Positions 33,906-44,134 of a stretch of 64,000 bases of DNA are shown here, in pieces. Each line of letters starts with the position of its first letter. The first letter of the stretch is position 1. The notes below the pieces were generated by a model, which saw nothing but the letters and a program-made list of their open reading frames with translations, had not been told where the DNA came from and searched no databases. The stretch is from Trametes villosa (lineage: Eukaryota > Basidiomycota > Agaricomycetes > Polyporales > Polyporaceae): assembly GCA_002964805.2 (NCBI GenBank), contig PUDQ02000032.1, positions 434,001 to 498,000 on the forward strand, in the 5' to 3' direction. A program made the translations under genes and the position numbers.

Positions 33906-34196
33906 GTGGTCAGCTTAAGTCCTAAATCCCTGAAGGTTTCCTGGTTCAAGGAATATTGACTGGAGTTTTTATTGCGTGCAAATCAATAAAGATATGCACT
34001 AGTAACTCATAGCCAATCCACTATAGCATCAGGAAAACTCTGTATACCAAGAATTCTCAAAATAAATAATATGTTTGCATAGACCAAAAGTCTTTAATAC
34101 TCATTCTGATAAATTATGTGCTGGATGTGACTTCAGATCCCGGACTGAGACATACTACTTATTCACTGTTGACTAGAGCATACATGACACGCAAAG

Positions 34197-34460
34197 CACC
34201 CAGGCTCGGGTCCGGAACAGGCAAAGAACAGCACCGGAATTGGTTTCCTGTCCAAAGCCTGTTTGCTATCCTGGTTCAGGTCCGGAATAGGGATTACCTA
34301 ATGTCACGCGAGATTAGAAACCTTCTGAAAGCCCCAGTTAGCTTGGCTTAGTATGACATAAGCGAAAGTTTCTGACCTGAACCAGTCTGGCAGACAGATT
34401 TTGGACAGGAATCCAGTTCCTGTTCTATTCCTTGCCTGTTCGGGTCCGGAACTTGGGTGT
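34197..34460. repeat. Fold-back repeat, about 90-bp arms
   Basis: Arms 34197-34288 and 34369-34460 are imperfect reverse complements (tccggaacaggcaaagaaca against tgttctattccttgcctgtt; cctggttcaggtccggaa against tttctgacctgaaccag). The 80-bp centre is unrelated. It is probably a small non-autonomous fold-back or MITE element; target duplication was not found. Confidence 0.65.
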
Positions 34461-35231
34461 GTTGCATGTCGTGATATAGGAAAATGATAAAAAGATAATG
34501 CATCTTCAAATTATTAGGCACAATTGCCAAAACTGGTCTTTCCAGAACCTATCTGTTATTAGACATTCTTCTTACTGGGAAGACACATGCTTAATCAGAA
34601 AGTATAAAATCTTTTGTAAGAAATGACAGCTTGGCTCAAGACTAATTCCTGATGGCAAGACACATGTTGTTTTCATAAGTGCAGTGCCTGATGTCTCCAG
34701 GCAGGCCCTCAACAGACCAAGACAATAAAATGAGACAAAGACTATTGAAATACGCTGTGTTACACCCCATGCAACCTCCAACACATCCGGACTCAACTCC
34801 ACTTTTTGTCTGCTTTTACTCCGCTTTTACAGTACACCACATGTTCTTGGAGAGAACATTACAAATATGTACAAAGAAGTTGAAAGAACCTTTTCAAATG
34901 CTCCTCGAGGCTCGCATGTATTCTACGTGTTGTCTCGGCATACACGCCGCTCCCATCTTTTGTACTCTCTATATTTCCGCCATATTTCCCCGGGAAACAT
35001 CTGGCTTTGCCCCCGGTGTGAAGGGCTTGCAGGTGTTGCTGGTGCGCAGAGTGATGGTACGTAACGGGCCGTGGGAGCGGGCCGGATGCCGATCGAGAGA
35101 CCCGGTTGAGCTTTGTTCGCTTTCTATTTCCGGCGCTCAGGCCGGGGTGGTCAAGTCTAAGATCGCTCCTCTCCTTCTACCTCCTCTAGTACTGTCCTAT
35201 ACCCGCAGTGCACGCCGTACACTAGTATAAC
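34461..35231. other. End of transposon island and kinase promoter
   Basis: 34761-34800 begins tgttacaccccatgcaacct, a fragment of the Gypsy LTR 5' end. From about 34880 the base composition returns to host type. A 183-codon open stretch (34679-35230 plus) spans the composition change and is not a credible gene. The last 100 bases before the kinase ATG are pyrimidine-rich. Confidence 0.5.
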
Positions 35232-37151
35232 ATGGCAGCTCCATCCCGCAAACCGAACCAGGCTCACAACCCCTACGGCGAGCTCCCCGATATCCACATG
35301 AACACGGCCAAAGGGATGACCATGAGCGTCCCCGACATCCGGATGGCCACTGCGAAGGGCATGACGATGGACAAGGACATCCGGATGGACACTGCGAAGG
35401 CCAACACGACCATCAAGCAAGGCGCCTTCAAGGTCTGGGAGAAGGAGCTCCTCGATAGCCCGGAGGTTCGCCGCAAGGCCACCGTCGCCCAACTATGTAC
35501 GTCTATCGTCCCCGATCCGTTCGGACTAGCGGTACAACCGCTAATTCGCGCACCGTTCGCAGACTTTCTCGACTACTACTTCCAACTGCTTGGCTATATC
35601 GCGTCTCGAAAAGAACGGCGCGCCCGCTTCGATGAAGACACGGCTAAGCGCAACCTCACTCAGTCCGAATATGCTCAAGAGTTCAAGTCGTATCGCGGCC
35701 GCGAACGCGCCTTGCTCCGCAAACGTCGCGTCAAACTGCGCGTAGATCAGTTCCAAATCATCGCCCAGGTCGGACAAGGTGGCTACGGTGAGGTCTTCCT
35801 GGCCCGGAAGGCGGACACGCGCGAGGTTTGCGCGCTCAAGAAGATGAAGAAACGGACATTGTTCAAGATGGATGAGGTGAGTGGCATTCCACGTTTAGTC
35901 CATCCGTCAGCTCAACTTCCGGTGACAAGGTCCGACACGTCCTAGTCGAGCGCGATATCCTCACGGCGACCAAGACACCCTGGTTGGTTCGCCTTCTGTA
36001 TGCCTTCCAAGACCCCCAACACGTATACCTCGCCATGGAATACGTCCCTGGTGGCGACTTCCGTACCCTTCTGAACAATGCAGGCGTGCTGAAGGAGGAA
36101 ATCGCGAAGTTCTACATCAGCGAGATGTTCGCCGCTGTGAATGAGCTCCATAAGCTGGGTTACATCCACCGAGACTTGAAGCCGGAGGTAGGCCCCACGT
36201 ACCGGCTTCATGCCGGGCTTCGCTGATATGTTCGGCTAGAACTTCCTGCTGGACGGCTCGGGCCACGTCAAGCTCACTGACTTTGGGTTGGCCACCGGAG
36301 CACTGAACCCCCAGCGCATCGAGTCTCTCAAAGTCAAGGTATGTCTGCCACACGACTATCGTTAGCCTCGTATCTCACCGAAAGTAGCTCGACAAAGTGA
36401 AAGAGAACGAGATCATCCTCCGCTCGACACTCGAGCGGCGTTCGATCTACCGTTCCATGCGGCAGCAGATCCCCCGCTACGCGGACTCGATCGTCGGCTC
36501 GCCAGACTACATGGCCCCAGAAGTGCTCCGCGGCAAGCCCTACTCGTTCTCCGTCGACTACTGGTCTCTTGGCTGCATCCTGTTCGAGTTCCTCGCCGGC
36601 TTCCCTCCCTTCAGCGGTCGCACCCCCGAGGAGACCTGGACGAACCTGGACAAGTGGACGTCCGTCCTGCAGAGGCCGGTGTACGACGCGCCCGAGGACC
36701 AGGTGTTCAACCTGACAGATATTGCATGGGATGCGATCACGAAGTGTGTATTCTCCGGCCTATGTTAACCCACGCAGCGGCTCACAATCACACTCTACCT
36801 AGGTTGATCGCTCACGCGAGCGTGCGGTACGCGACCCTCTCGCAAGTGCGCGAACACGACTTCTTCAAGGACACGCAGTGGGACGACCTGCGCGGTGTCG
36901 ACCCCCCGTACGTGCCCGAGCTGACGGGCGACGATGACACGGGCTACTACGACGACTTCACGTCCCCGGAGGACATGCAGAAGTATGCGGAAGTGATCGA
37001 GAAGCAGCGCCACGTCGACCGCGTGCGCGAGAAGGAAGAGCCCATTGCGCGCGGTGTCTGGGTCGGCTTCACGTTCCGCAAGAACGGGCCTATGGCCATC
37101 GGGGGGTCGAGGGGCGGGGATGACGACGGCGCGCTCGCGACGATCTTCTAG
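35232..37151 (+). CDS. NDR/LATS-family AGC kinase, Dbf2/Sid2 type
   Basis: Dbf2/Sid2 is the terminal kinase of the mitotic exit/septation network and works with Mob1. Six exons fit: 35232-35496, 35563-35876, 35930-36187, 36240-36338, 36388-36743 and 36803-37151, giving 546 aa. The N-terminus has three copies of a 17-20 residue motif (PDIHMNTAKGMTM, PDIRMATAKGMTM, DIRMDTAKANTT). The Mob-binding helix is YFLDYYFQLLGYIASRKERR. Kinase motifs: GQGGYGEVFLAR loop, CALKKMKK Lys, YIHRDLKPEN split by an intron, KLTDFGLATG, then a long NDR-type insert before DSIVGSPDYMAPEVL. The hydrophobic motif is WVGFTFRKNG, with Thr as the expected phosphosite. It ends GALATIF. Choice of Dbf2/Sid2 over Cbk1/Orb6 rests on the GSPDYMAPE and VRHVLVERDILTATKTPWLV pattern. 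Confidence 0.92.
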
Positions 37152-37546
37152 AGCAGAGATTCGACGGAGACGGGGTTCATCGCGGAAGGTGGAGAAGTTC
37201 ACGACTGACGAAACGGTACGATATGACATGACCATAAACGACGCATAACACAACAGTGATTCCTGGTACGATACCCTGACCGAGCAGTATCCGCTTTCGT
37301 AGCTTTCTTGTAGACTCCCGTACGTGCAAACCAATGTGACAGCAGCATCTTGACGCAGAACGTGTCCGGCTCAGCATCCTCCTGGAATATGCGGGTATAA
37401 GACTACATAGGTACAAGCGTATGGTAGTGAATTACGAATCCGTGGATACATGCATGAAGGAAGACATTGACAAGCACAGCGAGATACACGCGACAACGCC
37501 CAACCCGTCCGAAAGCGAACCCATCCGACCCGGCCCAGCCGTCCGC
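37152..37546. other. Convergent 3' region of kinase and dynein tail genes
   Basis: 395 bp between two stops facing each other. It leaves no room for a dynein motor domain downstream of the tail gene. Confidence 0.6.
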
Positions 37547-40500
37547 CTAGAACCTGCGCGGGGCGCCGACGAGGCCCTCTATCGAGTGGTGCTCGAGCTC
37601 GTTGCGCGCCTTCAGGATCGCGGCGTGCATCTCCTTCATCGCGTTCCCGAGCTTCACGCCGTAACGGGAGAGGATGTCGCGCTGCCACGCGTCGTACTTG
37701 GCGTTCACGCGCGCCTGCACCTGCTCGTAGTCGATGACGCACACGCCGAACGACTTCTGCGTCTCGGATGTGTCGAACGTCGAGCGCGCCTTCTTGATCT
37801 CCGTGAGCAGCTGTTGCCAGTTCGCGAGCGAGTCCCCGAGCCGGTTGAAGACGTATTCGGTCTCGAGGTCCCAGAGCGACTGGAACTGGAGCCACTTCGC
37901 GACGTATTCCTTCAGCGACTGCACCTTCGTCTCGATAAGCGCAAATGGCTTCTCCAGTGTCGTGTCAGGGAATCGTGTAAGCTAAATCTCACCGTCAGTA
38001 AGTGTAGCAGCGCTCGAGAGAAGTGATACGCACGAGCGATGTGTACGTGACGTCTGTTGCTGTGTGGCCTTGCATTTGCAGTCCGATCTCATACCGCGAA
38101 CTTTGTATCCGCTTCAGGCGACACACGGTCCCTAAAAGAGTGAGTGAGTCGACGCCCTGACCAATGCCACCTCTTCTCACTCACCCAGCCACTCGTGCAG
38201 TTGATGGATCCACACTGCACGCGCATGCTCAATTGGAGGGTCGAGGAAGATAACCTGGTTCTGGATTCGAATCTCGTGGATGATCGGGGTCAACGTCAAC
38301 GTTCCGTCCGTGGTCTGCGAAATGATGAGCACGCCTGTTAGGATCCGATAAAGTGAGTGTTAAGCGGACCTTGTCGTTCTTCGCCCGCTTGTCCCGCCGC
38401 TTGCCGACGATCGTGACGGGTTCTCTCCGGCCATCGTCGTCCGCCCGTTCGAACTCGTTGCAGAACAGCTGGATGACATGTGTCACGCGCTGCAGCAGGA
38501 TGCTCTCTATCCGCTGGTCGAGCTCCGCTACCCAGTGGTCGAGATTCGCGTAACCTTCCAAGTTCAGTCGGTCGATCTGTTTGAGTGTGAGCACACATCA
38601 GCGGCACGATGTACATAATGCTCAGCGTACCGCCGTCTGAATCTTGCTGAGGAGATCGCGGAAGGCTTCAGGTGTGTATGGACATGTTGACAGCTCCTCG
38701 ACCGAGCGCAGGATGTCCTTGTACAGGTCGATGACATTGTTTGTCTTGTCCTGAGCAACTACGTGAGTGACCAAGTAAATGTGACACAGCCACAAGCACG
38801 TACCTGGAGGACAGACACTACGCTGGCGAATTCCCGCACGAACTGGATGTGCCTGTTGTCGCGAACACCATCCGTGGACACGTACCGCGCAGTATCGTAC
38901 TGGTTGACGAAGTAGTCCCAGCGGATGTTCATGCCTAGCGCACCATTAGGTTCAAAGTGAACGCATGAGAGCCTTGGGGACCTACCGCGAGTGACCATCC
39001 GCTGCGCCTCGTTCCTATACTCCGCCACCAACCACTCAATGCCCTTATTATGCTCGACCAGATCCAGCGTCTGCCCATACGTGCGCACGGTCTCCATCAA
39101 GCTGACCGCATGCGGGTACACGCGCTTCGCGTCCTTGGCCATGTTCGTGATCGCGTGCGGGACCTGGAAGTTCTGCCACAGCAGGTTGCGGACCTCCTTG
39201 AACAGCGTGATGATCTGCGGGTCGAAGTTCACCGCGAGCTGGTACCCGCCCCCGCGCAGGCGCACGATCTCGAACAGCCGCCCCCCGACGCCCATGTCGC
39301 GCCGGTTGATGTCGTGCAGCCATGCCTCGTATACCGGGCGGACGTCGAGTTTCTTGCGGAACGCGGTGGATTCGGACTGGAGTTTCTGGCCCTCGGCGTA
39401 GAGCTCCCAGCCCTTGCCGAGCACGTCCTCCACGCGCTTCATGTATGTCTGCAGCTGGCGGTCGATCTGCCGTGCCCAGATGATCGCGCCCGAGATCGGT
39501 GGTAGGTCACGCATTTGCGACATGTGGTATGCCTCTGAGAAGCGGTATTGGGTTTTGAACTACACTGTGTGTTAGTCGAGCATTAGTGAAAGTATAGCGT
39601 GTGTACGGACCTTCTCGTGCAGACGCTTGATATCCTCCTTGACGGAGTCAATCAGCTGCGTCTGGTATTCTTGGATGGCACCACGAATCTATGCGAGTCA
39701 GTGTAAATGCTATCGCATGAAGCATAAATGCGGTGGCATACCTTGGGGCGGACAAACAGCGCATTGAACTTCGAGAACACGCGGAACATCTCGTTCGCGT
39801 TACGAGCCGTGCCCAGCCTGTCTCGCAGCCGCGCGATAATCTGGTTCTCCACTCGTGCGACGCGCTCATTGTACGCGTTCTCGGCGGTCACCCAGATCTC
39901 GTTGCCCTCTGCACACCGTCAGCGCCCCGCCAACCTCAAAACACCGAGCGCCTACCTGTCGAGACATCAAGGACGTCGATACGCTTCATGACCTCGTACG
40001 CCTCCTTGACCTCCGCCTCCATGTCCATCCCCCCAATCTCCGTGCCCACGCCGCCGAGGCCCTTCGTGGGCGCGGTCATGACCGCGAGCTGCTCGTGCTG
40101 CTTGCGCCAGTCGCGCAGGTAGCGGATGCGGTCCTGCAGCTTCGCGTGCGCGGTCACGACCTTGATCGGGATGAACTTCTCGTTCCGCTTCCGCGTCACC
40201 TCGCGCGCCGTGTTCGTGAACTCCTTCACGTGGTCGTCCCACGTCCGGAAGATCGCCATCGTCTGCGAGAGCAGCCGCTCGAACGTCTCGTACGGCGTGT
40301 ACAGCAACCGGTGCGAGGTCAGCACGCGCAGCAGCGCGTCGTTGAAGTCGCGTGAGATCGCCTCCGCGAGCGGGAGCACGCGCCGCACGGGATAGGGCGA
40401 GAGCTTCAGCTTGCGGTTCATATGCTGGAAGATGAGCACGACGCCCTCCTGGATCTTGTCGAGGTCCGTGGCAGAGAGCAGCTCGTTCAGGGGGAAATCC

Positions 40501-41721
40501 TTCATGAGCTGGTTGTACTTGTGCACTGCAGGAACGGTTCAAACTAGCACACCGTATAACCTACCGGGCGCACTTACCCGTGTCCATAGCATCCTTAAGA
40601 CCGGTATCGGCGACGAAACTGACCGTCGCACGGAACCGCTTCGCGTTCCGGAGGGCCTCCATGACCATCGTCACCTCGTCGCTCCGGAGCTGCGCCTCGA
40701 TCCCCTCGAGCGCGCGCTCCAAACTGAGCCAGAAGTTGATTTCCTGCGACGCAGTACCCGAGTTGACATCGCGCGTGAGACGCGTGACGGTCTGGATGGA
40801 CTTGATCCACTGGTTGACGTGGTTCTGGAGGGTGTTGAGGAAGGAGCTGTCGTTGAGGAGCTTGGGAGGTAGGTCAGATATGCTTGGCCGGTGGCCTTGC
40901 TGCAAGGCCTGCTCGACTGTCCGCTGGATGACGGGGTGGATTATCAGATGTGTCTCGGGAATTTCGACGTTCTGTTGTAAGTGCAGCAGTGAGAGCTCGA
41001 GCTCCGCGAATTTCTTCTTGGTCACCGGAATACCTGCGCTGTAAATTGAGCACATATTAACCATGACAATCCAGACAGACACCGACCCATCTTCTGATCG
41101 CCGTCTTTGCCTCCGCCGCGTGCACCGACGAAGGCCTCGAAATATGGCTTCATTGCGCCGCTGATGACGGCGTGCAAACTCTCGTACGGAGTCTCATCGC
41201 TGCCGAAGAGATTGAGGATATGTAGTTGGGTGGACATTGGGAATGTTGAATCGAGGATGGGACCTCGCTTGATGATGGCCAGGGTCGTGACATGAGTGGG
41301 GTCGTAAGTAAGCGTGGAGGTAATCTTGTATGAATACGTGGGCGGCGCGTCCTCGGCTGCACAAGTTCAGCACTATTGACACTAACCAGGCCAAGCAGAA
41401 CGCACCTTCTTGCTCGTCCTTCTTCTTGACGACGTAGATGACGCCGCCGCCCTCGGCCGCAAAGCGAGAGGCGCGGTCATGAAAGTCCTCGTCGAAGATA
41501 GACTCGAGCTCTTCCGGGGCAGCGCCAAAGAGCGGGGGGAGGAGAGATGCTAGGAAGGAACGAAAGGCTTCGGGGTCGAACGTGATGGCGGTGGCTGGCG
41601 CAGGCGAGTCCGAGAGACTGTCTTGGAGATCGCCGTTGGCGGCCCCGTTCCCGTTGAGCGCGCCGTTCAAGCGGGAGGAGCCGTTGGCCAAGGGTGCTAG
41701 TGGGCCGTCGACGGCAGACAT
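37547..41721 (-). CDS. Cytoplasmic dynein heavy chain, tail half only (split gene)
   Basis: The N-terminal tail of the dynein heavy chain, which dimerises and binds intermediate and light-intermediate chains. The start [20 protein letters not shown] is at 41721. More than ten exons carry DHC_N1 motifs: [113 protein letters not shown] repeats, [20 protein letters not shown] and [20 protein letters not shown]. The last exon reads [20 protein letters not shown] then [20 protein letters not shown] and stops. In animals this point is about residue 1200 of 4600, just before the linker and AAA ring. The motor must be encoded elsewhere, as in the dhc1/dhc2 arrangement of Agaricomycetes and dyn1/dyn2 of Ustilago. 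Confidence 0.93.
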
Positions 41722-42177
41722 AGCGGTGGTGGGGGCCTAGGAGACAGGGAGGCCGCTGTACAGAGGGTGCAGTGAGGGAGTCTACGCGAGCAGATTGAGT
41801 GTGACTGCGGCGGAGTGACAGAGGTGAGCCGGCGACAATGTGCCGAGCGTATGCGGGCTACACGCGTCTACACGCTGCCGGCGTCGGATGTGTGGACGAC
41901 GAGGACGTTGGCCGCTGTTGTCGGCGGCGGCGACGAGGACGTTGAGGAGAGGGAGGAGGAGAGGCAAGAGACCAAATCAGGCCCAAACCAGAAACAGAAC
42001 GCGTCGCACCCACAAGCGCCCGCGCCGTATGCGGAGGACATGTGAGCAGACGACGAGCGCGGATCTTGGCCCGTCCCCCAACCTCTCCGACCCAGCCATG
42101 CAATAAATTCCCTTGACCACCCACCACGACGGCCACGCACCCGACCCCGTCCTGACCGTCCTAACCACCGCCGCCAG
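41722..42177. promoter_or_regulatory. Divergent promoter between dynein tail gene and BCKDH E2
   Basis: 456 bp between two start codons facing away from each other. Short ORFs in all frames look random. No clear TATA box. Confidence 0.45.
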
Positions 42178-43963
42178 ATGCTCTACAGACACCCCGCCGC
42201 GCTCCTCCTGCGCGGCCGCGCGCGCCTCCCCCGCGCCAGGCTCTTCCACGCCTCCCCCGCGCACGCCGCCCTGAAGCGGTTCAAGCTCGCCGACATCGGC
42301 GAGGGCATCACGGAGTGCGAGGTCATCAAATGGTTAGTCGCCTCCTCCCATCCTGGCCCCGCTCTCGCCCAACACAGTACGCTTACCCCGCACTCTGGTA
42401 TGCAGGAGCGTGAAACCCGCAAGCGCGGTTAACACCTTCGACCCGCTCTGCGAAGTCCAGAGTGACAAGGCCAGCGTCGAGATTACCAGTCCGTTCGACG
42501 GCATCGTGCACGAGCTGCTCGTCGAAGAGGGCCAGGTCGCCAAGGTCGGCCAGGACCTCTGCACCATCGAGGTCGCGGACGAGGTCGCTGCTGCAGACAA
42601 CCCGCCCGAGCAGTCCGGATCGGCAGGCGCGGGGTATGGCACCCCACCTGAGACCGCGCAGCCATCCCGCCAACCAGAAGGCGTAGGCAAAGTCGAGCAG
42701 CCCATTTCGCCACAGCAAACCCGTCGGCCACACCCGCTCGACCCAAACGCCCCTCCGGAGGCGCGCGCGCATGTGTCCACTACCGGTGCGAACGTCTTTG
42801 CGGCGCCGTCCGTGCGGCACTACGCGCGCCAACACGGCGTCGATCTAAGCTTACTCGCTCCTGGGAGCGGTAAGCACGGTCGTGTAGAGAAGCGCGACGT
42901 GGACGCGTTCCTCCAGCGCGGCGCGGCCCAGCCTGCTGCATCATCTCAAGGCGCGTCCGCACCTGTCGAGCGCGAGGCGCAGCAGGCGGAAGAGGTCACT
43001 GTTGAGCTCAACCGCACGCGCTGGAATATGTGGAAAGCTATGGAGAAGGTGCTTCACTCTTCCTTCGCGACCTGGCATCTATGCTAACGTCTGTATACCA
43101 GAGCCTCGCAATTCCACAGTTCACGTGAGCCTACCCTCCGGATTCTCGCCATGCTGAGCGAAATTCTAACATTCTACTCCAACAGCTTCTCGACCTACCT
43201 CGACCTAACCGAACTGCACGCCCTCCTCCCCATCCTCAACGCCCACATCCCCGCCCATTACCTCCCACCCTCCTCCCGGCCCTTGCCCTCCTCGCAAGTC
43301 GTCTCCCCCGCCGCCTTCCACGCGCCGCCCGCGCCGCCCGACGTGCCCCCGGAGGCGCACTACACCCGCCTCACCTACCTCCCCGTCCTCCTCAAGACGC
43401 TCGCGCGCACCATGCGCGACTGGCCGCTCTTCCGCTCCTCCATCACCCCCTCCCCCTCCCCTGCCTCCCCTACCTCTCCCTCCCAGAGCAAACCGACCTT
43501 AACGATCCGCCCCACGGCCGACATCAGCATCGCCCTCTCCACGCCCACCGGCCTCTACACACCCACGCTCCTCTCCACCGACACGCTCTCCATCTACGCG
43601 CTCGCCGCGCGCCTGCGCCACCTCGCGCACCTCGGCCGGCAAGTCCCCTGCGCGCTCACGCCCGCCGACATGCCGCGGCGCGGCGGCACCCTCAGCGTGT
43701 CGAACGTCGGCGGGGTCGGCGCCGTCGAGAGCGCCGCGCCCGTGCTCGTCCCGGGCGGGGGCGTCGCGATCGTCGCGATTGGGAGGGCGCGGTGGGTGTG
43801 GGACGTCGAGCGGGGGGATGGGAGCGGGGAGCGGAGGCTGAAGGTCGGCGTGAGCTGGACGGCGGACCATAGGGTTGTGGAGGGCGCGGAGATGGTTGCG
43901 TTCATGGAGGCGTGGCGGGCGTGGGTCGAGGCGCCGCAGAGGCTCATCGGGGACAGCGTATAG
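42178..43963 (+). CDS. Branched-chain 2-oxoacid dehydrogenase E2 (dihydrolipoamide acyltransferase), mitochondrial
   Basis: The E2 core of the complex that degrades Leu, Ile and Val keto acids. Four exons fit: 42178-42332, 42406-43048, a 23-nt exon 43102-43124, and 43186-43963, giving 532 aa. The presequence is [20 protein letters not shown]. The lipoyl domain has the modified Lys in [18 protein letters not shown]. The E1/E3-binding domain is [20 protein letters not shown], then [15 protein letters not shown]. The catalytic domain includes [40 protein letters not shown] and [20 protein letters not shown]. The active-site motif is HRVVEG where HxxxDG is usual, so Asp is replaced by Glu. [13 protein letters not shown] favours BCKDH over pyruvate or 2-oxoglutarate E2. 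Confidence 0.92.
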
Positions 43964-44134
43964 TACTAGCTTGTGTTCCCAGCCTTGCCAAGTGTCGTAG
44001 TCCTCACTCTGGACCAACTGTAGTATAGCAACACAGCAAGTGGCATCGATGTATTATGTATGTACAGGTTCACATGGTCCACAAGTCCAACATAACCGAC
44101 AACAAGCGTCACCCGCTATCGCGGACGCAACAGC

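Noticed and set aside
12350..34880. A centromere
   Set aside because: The AT-rich, repeat-filled stretch invited the idea, but it is short, is flanked by ordinary genes, and nothing centromere-specific can be read from sequence.
34679..35230. 183-codon plus-strand ORF before the kinase
   Set aside because: It spans the border between repeat and host DNA and an LTR fragment, and has no conserved motif.
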